From Dehalogenimonas sp. W (GTDB taxonomy: Bacteria > Chloroflexota > Dehalococcoidia > Dehalococcoidales > Dehalococcoidaceae): a DNA stretch of 64,000 nucleotides. Numbering within the stretch: the first letter of the stretch is position 1; every line of letters starts with the position of its first letter. The stretch spans positions 1,054,001 through 1,118,000 of the forward strand of contig NZ_CP146612.1 in NCBI RefSeq assembly GCF_037094495.1, read 5' to 3'. The position numbers were made by a program, and so were the translations under genes. The notes under the pieces were generated by a model. It made no database searches. It worked only from the letters and a program-made list of their open reading frames with translations, and was not told where the DNA came from. Positions 40,818 to 50,161 of the stretch are shown piece by piece.

Positions 40818-41570
40818 ATGTCTGGACATTCAAAATGGGCTACCATAAAACACCAGAAAGGCGCGGCTGATGCCAAGCGCGGGCAACTCTTCACCAAACT
40901 CTCCCGCGAAATCATCCTGGCCTCCAAAGAAGGCGGGCCGGACCCTGATATGAATGCCAGACTGCGTCTGGCGGTTCAAAAAGCCAAAGACGCGCGCATG
41001 CCCTCCGACAATATTGACCGGGCGATTAAAAAAGGCAGTGGACAGCTTGAGGGCGAAACCTTATTGGAACTCACCCTGGAGGGCTACGGACCGGGTGGTG
41101 TGGCGGTGCTGGTTCACGCGGTATCAGACAACCGTAACCGGGCTATTCAGGAAGTGCGTCATCTTTTTACCAAGAGCGGCGGCGCCATGGGCGAAGCCGG
41201 CTGTGTCGCCTGGATTTTTGATTCCAAAGGCACCATAACTGTTCCGGCTGCCGGACAGGATATTGATGAATTGACCCTTGAAGTCATTGATGCCGGGGCT
41301 GAAGACGTTAAACCCGATGAAGAATATTTAGAAATTATTACCGCACCTGATCAGTTGGAAGCCGTCCGGCAGGCGATTGAGGCTAAAGGCCTGACCATTG
41401 AAAATTCCGGCCTGGACATGCAGCCGAAAACCCAGATAGAGTTGGACGATGATACTGCCATGCAGGTGCTCAAGCTATTGACAGCCATGGAAGAATTGGA
41501 TGACGTGCAAAATGTCTATTCCAACGCTGATTTCTCTCCCGAGGCCCTGGAAAAGTTTCAGGCTGCCTAG
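40818..41570 (+). CDS. YebC/PmpR family protein
   Basis: A 250-residue protein matching the full YebC/TACO1 length: start SGHSKWATIKHQKGAADAKR, then RLAVQKAKDARMPSDNIDRA, YGPGGVAVLVHAVSDNRNR, and the acidic C-terminal domain. Family members act as transcription regulators or help ribosomes through proline stretches. The stop is followed directly by the ruvC ATG, the classical yebC-ruvC pair. GAGGAG lies upstream. Confidence 0.96.
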   Translation: MSGHSKWATIKHQKGAADAKRGQLFTKLSREIILASKEGGPDPDMNARLRLAVQKAKDARMPSDNIDRAIKKGSGQLEGETLLELTLEGYGPGGVAVLVHAVSDNRNRAIQEVRHLFTKSGGAMGEAGCVAWIFDSKGTITVPAAGQDIDELTLEVIDAGAEDVKPDEEYLEIITAPDQLEAVRQAIEAKGLTIENSGLDMQPKTQIELDDDTAMQVLKLLTAMEELDDVQNVYSNADFSPEALEKFQAA

Positions 41571-42071
41571 ATGAGGGTTTTGGGCGTTGACCCCGGCACC
41601 CTGCGTCTTGGTTTCGGTGTCGTTGACGCCGAAGGGGCCTCGGTGGTCTATGTCTCCAGCGGAACGGTGAAGTGCTCTGATAAGCTGCCGGTGCCGGAGC
41701 GCCTGAAACTGCTCTATGCTGAACTGGAAAAAGTCATTCGCTTGCACAAGCCTGATTGTGCCGCCGTGGAGAGTCCGTTTTTTTCAGTAAACGCCCGCTC
41801 TGCACTGGCAATCGGCAAAGCTCAGACAGTGGCCATTCTGGCTGCGGTCAATGCCGGTCTGGAGGTTTTTGAATACCCCCCGGCTTTAATTAAATCACAT
41901 ATTGCCGGTTTCGGCGCCTCAACCAAGGACCAGGTTACAAGCATGGTGATGCTGCAGTTGCGGTTGACCGAACCCCTCTCCTCACCGGATGCCGCCGATG
42001 CTCTCGCCTGTGCCTTGTGCCACATCCAGGAAGCCCGCAGGACAGCGGTCATTCGCGCTTCTCAGGCTTGA
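41571..42071 (+). CDS. ruvC: Holliday junction resolvase RuvC
   Basis: A 166-residue endonuclease resolving Holliday junctions in recombination. The catalytic acids are visible: Asp7 in VLGVDPGT, Glu in AAVESPFFSVNARSALA, and two Asp in SPDAADALACALCH. It begins one base after yebC. ruvA and ruvB, which often follow, are not here; a converging small gene comes next. Confidence 0.96.
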   Translation: MRVLGVDPGTLRLGFGVVDAEGASVVYVSSGTVKCSDKLPVPERLKLLYAELEKVIRLHKPDCAAVESPFFSVNARSALAIGKAQTVAILAAVNAGLEVFEYPPALIKSHIAGFGASTKDQVTSMVMLQLRLTEPLSSPDAADALACALCHIQEARRTAVIRASQA

Positions 42072-42099
42072 TTTAAGCCGGGCTGCCAAGGTAGCGAGC

Positions 42100-42291
42100 C
42101 TACTTGCCGGACCATCGGGAAGTTACAAGCCGGTAACCCAGATGGATAAAGGCCAAACCCACGATGGCTACCACCATTTGAAGAGCCATGTTTTCAGCGG
42201 CAAAGGCAACGTATTCTGTTTCCAGAACCACGTTAATCAGGATCACAATCCCTATTATGCCTGAGACTATTCCAACCGGTATTTTCCACAT
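42100..42291 (-). CDS. Small two-helix membrane protein
   Basis: A 63-residue protein: helix one about residues 5-23 (VGIVSGIIGIVILINVVL), a short polar loop with ETEY, helix two about 35-55, and a basic tail RLVTSRWSGK. It converges with ruvC. No family is recognised; the composition and clean hydrophobic pattern support a real gene but not a function. Confidence 0.45.
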   Translation of the reverse strand: MWKIPVGIVSGIIGIVILINVVLETEYVAFAAENMALQMVVAIVGLAFIHLGYRLVTSRWSGK

Positions 42292-42326
42292 TATCAGCCC
42301 CCTGTAATTCCGGAATCGGGCAATCC

Positions 42327-44081
42327 TTAAACTGTCACCAATACCGGCAACACCATCGGTCGCCGCCGGGTTTTTTCGTAATAGTATTTTGCCAGCAGGT
42401 CCCTTACCTTGTTGGAAATAACGGCCGAATCAGCAACGTATTGGGTCTCCGTATCAAACATCTTTACCACCAGATCCCGGCTGGATTCAATGAGCGCCTT
42501 GCCGGTGTCCGGATCAACAAAACCCCGCGAGACGATATCCGGCCGGACGACCAGGTGTCCGGATTCAGCGTCAAGGGTGACGATGGCTACCACGATGCCG
42601 TCCTGAGCCAGCATTTTACGGTTCCTCAGCACTACGCCATTAATATCACCAACGGAAATACCGTCAACATAAACGTTGCTTGCCGGGGCGTGGCCGACTA
42701 TTTTACCGCCCTGCGGGCTTAATTCAAGTATGTCTCCATCTTCAAGGGTGAAAATATTTTCTTTGGCAACCCCCATCTGTTCTGCCAACTGGGAATGCAG
42801 TTTCAGATGACGGTATTCACCGTGCACCGGTACGAAGTACTGAGGCCGGATGAGGCTCTGGAGCAGTCTTAATTCTTCCTGAGAGGCATGACCATGCACA
42901 TGGACCTTGGCCACCCGGTCATAAAAGACCTGGGCTCCCAGCTTGAACAGGCTGTCAATCGTTTTGGAAACAACTGATTCGTTACCAGGTATGGGCGAGG
43001 CGGAAATGATAATGGTATCATCCTTTTTGATCTGCACCTCACGATGTTCCCCGTTGGCAATCCGCACCAGGGCAGATGTTGGTTCACCCTGAGATCCGGT
43101 GGTGATCAAGGCCACGCGGTTGGGCGGTAACCGGTTCATTTCAGAGAGTTCGCCGATAAGTCCATCAGGGGCTTTCAGATAACCCAGCCTGAGGGCCATT
43201 TTAACGATTTCACTCATACTCCGGCCGGCAATGAATATGCGGCGGTTGTACTTGACCGCAGCGTCCATCACCTGTTGAATACGGGCGACCAGCGAGGCGA
43301 AAGTAGTGACAATTACCCGGCCCGGAGCGTTGGACATGACTGCGGAAATGGTCTCGCCGACTACTTTTTCCGATGGGGTGTAGCCCGGAATTTCCACATG
43401 AGTGGAGTCCGCCAGTAACAACAGAACGCCTTCGGAACCTATCTGGGCCAGACGGGACAGGTCGCATGTTTTACCGTCTACCGGAGTATAGTCCAGTTTG
43501 AAATCCCCGGAGTGTACGATGGTGCCGACGGGAGTTCGGATTATCAGTCCGGCCGCATCTGGAATGGAATGGCACATGGCGACGAATTCAACGCTGAAAA
43601 CGCCGAGCTTGATGACATCGCCGGCTTTGGTTTCATGCACCTTGTTGCTGGCATGAACCCGGGCTTCCTTGAGCTTAACGGTAATCAGTCCGTGAGGCAG
43701 CGGCGCACAATAAATCGGGGCGTCCAGTTGAGGCAGGATGTAGGGCAGCGCCCCGATATGGTCCTCGTGACCGTGGGTGATGACGATACCCCTGATCTTG
43801 TCCTTGCGTTCCAACAGGTAGCTGATGTCCGGAATGACCAGGTCAATTCCGGGCATATCTTCCTCAGGGAACATCAAACCGCAGTCAATGATCATGATGT
43901 CATCACCATATTCAATGACCATCATGTTCTTGCCGATTTCACCCAAACCGCCCAGCGGGATTAAGCGCAAACGGTTAGCTTTTCGGCCTGTGGTGGCTGG
44001 TGACTGACTAGAAGTTGAAGAGGTCAAGCTGCCGGACGGCTGGTTCCGCCGCCCGGTTCTGGGTGGGTTCTGGTTTTTCAC
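42327..44081 (-). CDS. rnj: Ribonuclease J
   Basis: A 584-residue metallo-beta-lactamase/beta-CASP ribonuclease that degrades and matures RNA. LRLIPLGGLGEIGKNMMVIE starts the core, HGHEDHIGALPY is the metal motif, then LADSTHVEIPGYT, the beta-CASP ASPIPGNE and VHGHASQEEL. It carries an N-terminal extension of about 37 Ser/Thr/Pro-rich residues. The GTG start lies 74 bp inside the upstream uracil-DNA glycosylase gene; no better start is visible because the core motif begins soon after. Confidence 0.92.
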   Translation of the reverse strand: MKNQNPPRTGRRNQPSGSLTSSTSSQSPATTGRKANRLRLIPLGGLGEIGKNMMVIEYGDDIMIIDCGLMFPEEDMPGIDLVIPDISYLLERKDKIRGIVITHGHEDHIGALPYILPQLDAPIYCAPLPHGLITVKLKEARVHASNKVHETKAGDVIKLGVFSVEFVAMCHSIPDAAGLIIRTPVGTIVHSGDFKLDYTPVDGKTCDLSRLAQIGSEGVLLLLADSTHVEIPGYTPSEKVVGETISAVMSNAPGRVIVTTFASLVARIQQVMDAAVKYNRRIFIAGRSMSEIVKMALRLGYLKAPDGLIGELSEMNRLPPNRVALITTGSQGEPTSALVRIANGEHREVQIKKDDTIIISASPIPGNESVVSKTIDSLFKLGAQVFYDRVAKVHVHGHASQEELRLLQSLIRPQYFVPVHGEYRHLKLHSQLAEQMGVAKENIFTLEDGDILELSPQGGKIVGHAPASNVYVDGISVGDINGVVLRNRKMLAQDGIVVAIVTLDAESGHLVVRPDIVSRGFVDPDTGKALIESSRDLVVKMFDTETQYVADSAVISNKVRDLLAKYYYEKTRRRPMVLPVLVTV

Positions 44082-44646
44082 TTTGTTTTAATTCCTTAAT
44101 TATTATTGGTAATTTGGCTATATCAGCCAATATGGTGGTTCTCAGGTTGCCCTGGTGCAGGGCGGCAGCCGGGTGATACATGGCGAAGCAAATCAAATCG
44201 CCTTGTTTTTCCCACTGGCCGTGAATCCGGCTGATGGCTTTACCGGGGAAAAACCGGTTCATGGAGTATCGGCCGAGAGTGACGATAACCTTAGGTTTAA
44301 TTATCTCCAATTGCCGGTCCAACCACGGTTTGCAGGCTTCTATTTCCTCCGGCAACGGGTCGCGGTTGCCCGGCGGCCGGCTCTTGATGATGTTGGTGAT
44401 AAACACATCTTCCCGTTTAAGACCGATTGATTCAATCAATGTGGTCAGGAATTTACCGGCGGCGCCGCAAAAAGGCCGGCCGGTATTGTCCTCATTGAAT
44501 CCCGGGGCTTCGCCGATAAACATTATCTCTGCCTCCGGATTGCCCTCACCCGGCACGGCACAATTTCGCGTCCCGGCCAAAGCGCATCGCTGACAGCCTT
44601 GGATTTCCCGGGCAAGATTATCAAGCAGGCTGGATTGGTCGGTCAT
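44008..44646 (-). CDS. Uracil-DNA glycosylase, Fe-S type (family 4/5)
   Basis: A 212-residue repair enzyme removing uracil from DNA. Motif A is GEAPGFNEDNTGRPFCGAAG, the C-terminal motif MYHPAAALHQGN, and Fe-S cysteines CQRC (about residues 18-21) with CKPW further on. Length and motifs fit family 4. The C-terminal tail (EPAVRQLDLFNF) overlaps the start of the RNase J gene by 74 bp. Confidence 0.92.
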   Translation of the reverse strand: MTDQSSLLDNLAREIQGCQRCALAGTRNCAVPGEGNPEAEIMFIGEAPGFNEDNTGRPFCGAAGKFLTTLIESIGLKREDVFITNIIKSRPPGNRDPLPEEIEACKPWLDRQLEIIKPKVIVTLGRYSMNRFFPGKAISRIHGQWEKQGDLICFAMYHPAAALHQGNLRTTILADIAKLPIIIKELKQSEKPEPTQNRAAEPAVRQLDLFNF

Positions 44647-44878
44647 GGTTAATTATCTTCTTGAATGCGTTGCCTTTCAGGCATATTAACACCCGTGCCC
44701 GTTTGAGTCAATCGGCGGTACCTTTCCGTCAGCTTTTTAAAGACTCAGTTCAGCAGGCTTATAATATAGGATAACTCAGCTGTCTCCTTTTTTATGATAT
44801 GGTAGAATACATAATTAGTGTTCCAACGTTATACATAGTGAAGTCAGCCCCTTCCGGGAAAAAAAGAGGTTTTTATAA

Positions 44879-47800
44879 ATGTTCAAGAAATTATTTGGCG
44901 GCATGGCGGATTCCAACGAAAAGGAAATCAAGAAACTGGGGCCGCTGGTTGAAGCAGTTAACCGGCTTGAGCCGGAATACCATCAACTGACCGATGATGC
45001 CTTGAAGGCCAAAACCGCTGAGTTTAAAGCCATGATTCAGGCTGAGTATGCTGACCTGGCGCAGGATATTGAAGTATTAAGAAGCCAGTTGGCAGTTACT
45101 GTCGGCCCCAACGAGCGCAATAAAATTAAAGATAAGATTCTCACCCTGGAGAATGCCTGTTTTGAAGCCGTCATGCCCCAGGCCTTTGCCGCTGTGCGGG
45201 AAGCCGCCCGGCGCACTTTGGGTCTGCGTCATTATGACGTTCAACTTATCGGGGGTGCGGTGCTGCATGGAGGTAAAATCGCTGAGATGAAGACTGGTGA
45301 AGGTAAAACGCTGGTGGCCACGTTGTCGCTGTATCTTAATTCCTTGCTGGGCAAGGGCGCTCATCTGGTCACTCAGAATGATTATCTGGCCCGCCGTGAC
45401 GCCTACTGGATGGGTCCGGTTTATCACGCCCTGGGCGTCACCGTGGCATCAATCTATCCCATGCAGACGCCGGATGAGCACCAGCCGTCACGCCTTTATG
45501 ACCCCACGTATAACTCCGGCAAGGACAATGATCCCTGGCTGCACTATCGACCGGTCAAGCGTCAGGAAGCCTATGCTGCCGACATCACTTACGGCACCTC
45601 GGCGGAGTTCGGCTTTGATTATTTACGGGATAATATGGTGATGGATCTCACCGGTGTCGTCCAGCGCCCGGAGGGTCCGTATTTCGCCATTGTGGATGAA
45701 GTGGATAACCTGTTGATTGATGAGGCGCGTACGCCGCTGATTATCAGTGCCCCGGATGTTGAAGCCGGTAAATTGTACGAATCGTTTGCCAAACTGGTGA
45801 CCCGGTTACGTTCCGGAGAAGATTATGAGCCCAAGCAGAAAGAACGCCAGGCCGAATTGACCGAAGAAGGCTGGATTAAGTTTGAGAATCTGGTTAAACG
45901 TGAGGGACTGCTGAAAGCCGAGAGTGTTTATGACCCCCAGAATGCGCCGCTGATCCGGCACCTGCGTAATGCGCTTGCCGCCAAAGAGTTTTATCAGCGT
46001 GACCGGCAATATGTGGTGGACCGCGATCCCGACGGTGGTGTCGGCATCGTAATTGTTGATGAATTTACCGGCCGCAAGATGGTCGGACGCCGTTATTCGG
46101 AAGGTTTGCATCAGGCGATTGAAGCTAAAGAAGGGGTGAAAATCCGGCAGGAAACCAAAACCTACGCCTCCATCACTATCCAGAACTACTTTCGGATGTA
46201 TGACAAGCTCTGCGGCATGACCGGTACCGCTCTGACTGAGGCCGAAGAATTTTCCCGCATTTATAACTTGGAAGTCGTGGCGGTGCCCACCCATCGGCCC
46301 ATTATCCGCGATGATCATACTGATTATATCTACAAGGATCTGGCCTCCAAGTTCAAAGCGGTGGTGCGTGAAGTAGAAGAAACCCGTGCCGCCGGCCGGC
46401 CGGTGCTGCTGGGTACGGTATCCATTGAGAACTCCGACCTTATCTCCGACATGCTCAAACGCAAGGGGATTGCCCATGAAGTCCTGAATGCCAAGAAACA
46501 TGAACGGGAGGCGGCTATCGTTGCCGAGGCGGGCAAACCCAGTGCCGTCACCGTGGCCACCAACATGGCCGGCCGCGGCGTGGACATCATTCTGGGCGGC
46601 AAGCTGGAGGGTTATGAACCCCTGGCTGACCTGAAGGAACATCTGGCCGATGAAATCGCCAAAGTGCCGCAGGTCCGGGAAAAACTGGCCGCATTTGAAG
46701 CAGGAATCGCCAAAAACGAAGCGGAAATTGTTCAAATCCAAGGGCAAATCAACACCAAACGCCTGGAGCTTATCCAGGAGATAAAAGCCGATCCTGAAGC
46801 GGCGGAACACAGTGGCCGGCTCGCTGAAATTGCCGCCCTTGAAACCCAGCTTGCAGATATTGCCGGGAAATACCTGGCTGACTACAGCGCTCAGGTAGCC
46901 GTCCTGGCCGGAGAACTGCCGGAAAGCCCGAAAAAACTGGAGTGCAGTATTGATACCGGGCTTTGCCGGAAAGTCATTGACAAGGAAGGCAAACACTTTA
47001 AGGATTGGCTGCAATACTATATTGCCGTCGTCAAGGCCGGCGGCCTGCACGTCATAGGAACGGAGCGCCATGAGGCTCGCCGCATTGACAACCAGCTCCG
47101 GGGCCGCGCCGGCCGCCAGGGTGATCCCGGTTCGTCCCGTTTCTTCGTTTCCCTGGAAGATGACATCATGCGTCGTTTCGGCGGCGATATGGTTCGGGGA
47201 TTGATGGAGCGTTTTGGTTTTGATGAAAATACCCCCATTGAAAATAAAATGATTTCCAACTCCATTGAAAACTCTCAGAAGCGGGTGGAAGGCTACAATT
47301 TTGATATTCGCAAGAACCTGGTGGAGTATGACGACGTGGTTAACAAACACCGCGAGATTATCTACGGGGAACGTCACAAGATACTGGCCGGGGCGGATCT
47401 CAAGTCCAATATCTTGAACATGGTTCACCAGGAAATTGACGATATTGTGGCGAGCCGCCTGTCCGGGCTGGATTATCAGGACTGGGACATTGACGGACTG
47501 ACGGCTGATTTGGGAGGCGTTATGCCCCAGCCCGAAGGCTTCACGGCGGACGTCATCGCCCGGATGTCTGCTGAAGAAGTCGCCGATTTTCTTAAGGCCG
47601 GTGCTACTGCTTTGTATGACAAGAAGGAGCAGGAACTTACCGCGCCTGTCATGAGGCAAATAGAGCGTCATTTGATGCTCCGGGTTATGGACGGGTTGTG
47701 GATAGAGCATTTGACCTACGTTGAACATCTCCGCTTGGAAGCTGGTTGGCAAACGCTCAGGCAGATAAAAGCGGTAGATGCGTATAAAAATCAGGGTTTT

Positions 47801-48100
47801 GCTGCTTTTCAGGACCTGCTGGACGGTATCAGACATGATGTGGTGCACACCATATTTAAGGTTCAGGTCGTCAAACAGGGTCCGGGCACAGCGATGCCGG
47901 CCGGTGCTCAAGCCAAACAAGCACCGCTGGCTGCGGCCGTTTCAGCATCGGCCGCGGCGGTTTCGTCTCCCATGCAGGCGGTGGCTGCGCCTCAGAACGT
48001 TACTCGGGCAGTTAAAGATGCTGAAGGTCATAAGGTTGGCCGCAACGATGATTGCCCTTGTGGTTCCGGGAAAAAATTTAAGAAATGCTGCGGCGCCTGA
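44879..48100 (+). CDS. secA: Preprotein translocase ATPase SecA
   Basis: A 1073-residue SecA, longer than the usual 840-900. It has Walker A (MKTGEGKTLVA), Walker B (IVDEVDNLLIDEARTPLI), the nucleotide domain 2 motifs (NMAGRGVDI, QLRGRAGRQGDPG) and the C-terminal zinc motif CPCGSGKKFKKCCG that binds SecB or ribosomes. The extra length is mainly an insertion of about 140 residues (about 575-718), rich in Ala, Glu and Lys and probably coiled-coil, inside nucleotide domain 2. SecA drives export through SecYEG. GAGG lies ten bases before the ATG. Confidence 0.97.
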   Translation: MFKKLFGGMADSNEKEIKKLGPLVEAVNRLEPEYHQLTDDALKAKTAEFKAMIQAEYADLAQDIEVLRSQLAVTVGPNERNKIKDKILTLENACFEAVMPQAFAAVREAARRTLGLRHYDVQLIGGAVLHGGKIAEMKTGEGKTLVATLSLYLNSLLGKGAHLVTQNDYLARRDAYWMGPVYHALGVTVASIYPMQTPDEHQPSRLYDPTYNSGKDNDPWLHYRPVKRQEAYAADITYGTSAEFGFDYLRDNMVMDLTGVVQRPEGPYFAIVDEVDNLLIDEARTPLIISAPDVEAGKLYESFAKLVTRLRSGEDYEPKQKERQAELTEEGWIKFENLVKREGLLKAESVYDPQNAPLIRHLRNALAAKEFYQRDRQYVVDRDPDGGVGIVIVDEFTGRKMVGRRYSEGLHQAIEAKEGVKIRQETKTYASITIQNYFRMYDKLCGMTGTALTEAEEFSRIYNLEVVAVPTHRPIIRDDHTDYIYKDLASKFKAVVREVEETRAAGRPVLLGTVSIENSDLISDMLKRKGIAHEVLNAKKHEREAAIVAEAGKPSAVTVATNMAGRGVDIILGGKLEGYEPLADLKEHLADEIAKVPQVREKLAAFEAGIAKNEAEIVQIQGQINTKRLELIQEIKADPEAAEHSGRLAEIAALETQLADIAGKYLADYSAQVAVLAGELPESPKKLECSIDTGLCRKVIDKEGKHFKDWLQYYIAVVKAGGLHVIGTERHEARRIDNQLRGRAGRQGDPGSSRFFVSLEDDIMRRFGGDMVRGLMERFGFDENTPIENKMISNSIENSQKRVEGYNFDIRKNLVEYDDVVNKHREIIYGERHKILAGADLKSNILNMVHQEIDDIVASRLSGLDYQDWDIDGLTADLGGVMPQPEGFTADVIARMSAEEVADFLKAGATALYDKKEQELTAPVMRQIERHLMLRVMDGLWIEHLTYVEHLRLEAGWQTLRQIKAVDAYKNQGFAAFQDLLDGIRHDVVHTIFKVQVVKQGPGTAMPAGAQAKQAPLAAAVSASAAAVSSPMQAVAAPQNVTRAVKDAEGHKVGRNDDCPCGSGKKFKKCCGA

Positions 48101-48178
48101 TCTGTACGCCGGATTTGAAGGGTCGGCCACACTTTCGGTCGGCCGGCAGCGTTATCAGCGGCCGGAGAAATTAGCGTC

Positions 48179-48892
48179 ATGACCAGGGAAACTGAGCAGA
48201 AAACTGAAATTACCCCGAGCGCGGCGGCGGCCGTCAACCGGTTGCGGGCAGCGATTGAAGGCGGGCAGCACTGGTACCCGGCGATACTTGAGGCGGCCGG
48301 TTACTGGCCGGAGGGCGACGAGAGTTTTGACGGCCGGGTGTACCGATATCTCATCGCCGGTGAGGCCTTTGATTTGCTGTTGCTGGCGGAGCGGGTCTCC
48401 GGTGCAGTGCCTGATCTGATTCCGGAAGCAGAGCAGGTTGACCTGTTGTTTAATTCCCAGCCGCCGATGGATTTAACCGCGGCGGAGATGCGCCGCCTGA
48501 TGGGGCCGACTCGTTACCAACAGCACCTTAACTATTTTTACGGTGTCACCGTGGAGGAGGCGTTGATTCTGGCGACTCAGGATGAAATCAGGAAAGAAGA
48601 ACGCTCCCTGGTGATTAAGGGCTACGATACCATTGACGAGAGCTTTTTAAGATTGTATGAAAACTCCCGTCCGGAACTGCTTAAACTGTTTCGCCGGGAA
48701 CGCGGGGAGCGTCCTAACCGCTCCCTGAAACTGTCTGAAATGCGGGAGTTTACCTACTGGCTATTCAAATTTCGCCTGAGGCGGACCGATAAAGCGCGGG
48801 TAGCTTCGGACACCAAAAAGGCGTTAGCCCGGCTGAAAAGATTTCCCGGTAAAAAAGCTGATTTCGGCTTGGGGGCGCTGCTGGGAGTTTAG
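48179..48892 (+). CDS. Conserved protein of unknown function after secA
   Basis: A 237-residue soluble, largely helical, acidic protein: ITPSAAAAVNRLRAAIEGG, HWYPAILEAAGYWPEGDE, YRYLIAGEAFDLLLLAERV, and a basic end with RLKRFPGKKADFGLG. I do not recognise a family. It follows secA by 78 bp on the same strand and may be co-transcribed with it. No signal peptide or membrane segment is visible. Confidence 0.6.
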   Translation: MTRETEQKTEITPSAAAAVNRLRAAIEGGQHWYPAILEAAGYWPEGDESFDGRVYRYLIAGEAFDLLLLAERVSGAVPDLIPEAEQVDLLFNSQPPMDLTAAEMRRLMGPTRYQQHLNYFYGVTVEEALILATQDEIRKEERSLVIKGYDTIDESFLRLYENSRPELLKLFRRERGERPNRSLKLSEMREFTYWLFKFRLRRTDKARVASDTKKALARLKRFPGKKADFGLGALLGV

Positions 48893-48919
48893 CAGATTGC
48901 TTCCGGCGATGGTGTCGGG

Positions 48920-50107
48920 TCAGCGTTTCAGTGCCGGCGGTTGCGTCCGGTCAAGCTGTGCCAGAATGATGCCGGTGATACCCAGGGCACCGATCAGGAT
49001 ACTGAACAGCAGGAAGGGGCGGATAGCGCTTTCCACCAGTCCGGGCAACCATAGATGAACCGCAGTCGGTACGCTTCCGAAATCGGTATTGATACCAATG
49101 GCGGCGTTGGTGGCCATAACAGTCACAAAACCAACCAATCCGGTGATAAACAAGGTCAAACCGGTGTAGAAATACCATTTACGGCGTTCCCGCAGCACCA
49201 GGTATGCCGCGCTGGCCAAAGCGGCAATTGCGACCAGCAGGCCAAGAAAACCGAAACGGTAATAATTGACATAATCTTTAATTTGCGCCAGATCCACTTG
49301 TAACTCCATCAGAGCCTGGTTGATGGCTTCCGGAGTGCCTTCAAAGGCGGCCGAATCAATTTCAATCACCGCGGGCAGACCGGCAGTTAATTCATAAAAA
49401 AAGAAATCATTGAAGGCCATCTGTCGTTGCAATGGCGTCAGGTTGCTGACCTCCGGCGGCGGGAAACGGTTATAGACGTCAAACAACGTCTGGTACATCA
49501 CCGCTAGCGGCTCCCCCAGGTCAATGGCAATAGTCAGCGTATCGCGCTGTCCCAGCAAATATTCCTGTAACGGCGTCACTACCTCCCGGAGTGTAGTCTT
49601 GAACCAGCCGTCCAGTTTGACGGTGGCATCGTCAATATAGTCGGTCAGGTAGGAAAATACCGGATTAATCTGGTCGCTGATGTTACGCTGAACCATTTCT
49701 TCGGTCAGGTCAGCCCAGTCAATACGGTCAGCCAGGGAATACAGTAATTCCGGATCCAAAATAGTTTCGCCCAGAGCAACCGGCAGCTCAAGAGTATCGG
49801 TGCGGCCGAGCAGGTAATCGTAGAAGCGGTTAACGGCTTCGGCGACCGCCTCTTTTAACTCGACAGAATATTCCGGAAGTTCTGTTTGCAGAAAATCATG
49901 AACTGCCTGTGGGGTTTCACGAAAGGAGCCGCTGGCGAGCACTTCTTCCCGAACTACATCAGCAACATCAAGTTTCTGTATCTGACCGTTGATAAAACCG
50001 GGGTTCAGCACGGTAAAATTGGCGTTGATGCTGAGACCCAGTATCAGCACCAATAAAAACAACAAAAAGGCCATGACCCCCAGGCCGATGCCTCTGAAAA
50101 ATACCAT
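48920..50107 (-). CDS. Membrane protein with large external domain, internal repeat
   Basis: A 395-residue protein with an N-terminal membrane anchor (about 8-28), an external helical domain (about 35-285), and three C-terminal membrane segments (about 287-306, 314-334, 362-384). Within the external part two stretches match each other: YLLGRTDTLELPVALGE (about 98) and YLLGQRDTLTIAIDLGE (about 184), so the domain arose by duplication. No family is recognised. It follows pabC by 54 bp in the same direction and could be the last member of the aromatic operon. Confidence 0.6.
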   Translation of the reverse strand: MVFFRGIGLGVMAFLLFLLVLILGLSINANFTVLNPGFINGQIQKLDVADVVREEVLASGSFRETPQAVHDFLQTELPEYSVELKEAVAEAVNRFYDYLLGRTDTLELPVALGETILDPELLYSLADRIDWADLTEEMVQRNISDQINPVFSYLTDYIDDATVKLDGWFKTTLREVVTPLQEYLLGQRDTLTIAIDLGEPLAVMYQTLFDVYNRFPPPEVSNLTPLQRQMAFNDFFFYELTAGLPAVIEIDSAAFEGTPEAINQALMELQVDLAQIKDYVNYYRFGFLGLLVAIAALASAAYLVLRERRKWYFYTGLTLFITGLVGFVTVMATNAAIGINTDFGSVPTAVHLWLPGLVESAIRPFLLFSILIGALGITGIILAQLDRTQPPALKR

Positions 50108-50161
50108 GTTACTCCAGATATGCTGCTAATTCCAAGACTAATTATCACGGCTGATAAGTGT

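Noticed and set aside
45806-47920. A 704-codon open frame on the minus strand
   Set aside because: It is entirely antisense to secA, which has every family motif; the translation has no recognisable domain and reflects the codon bias of secA.
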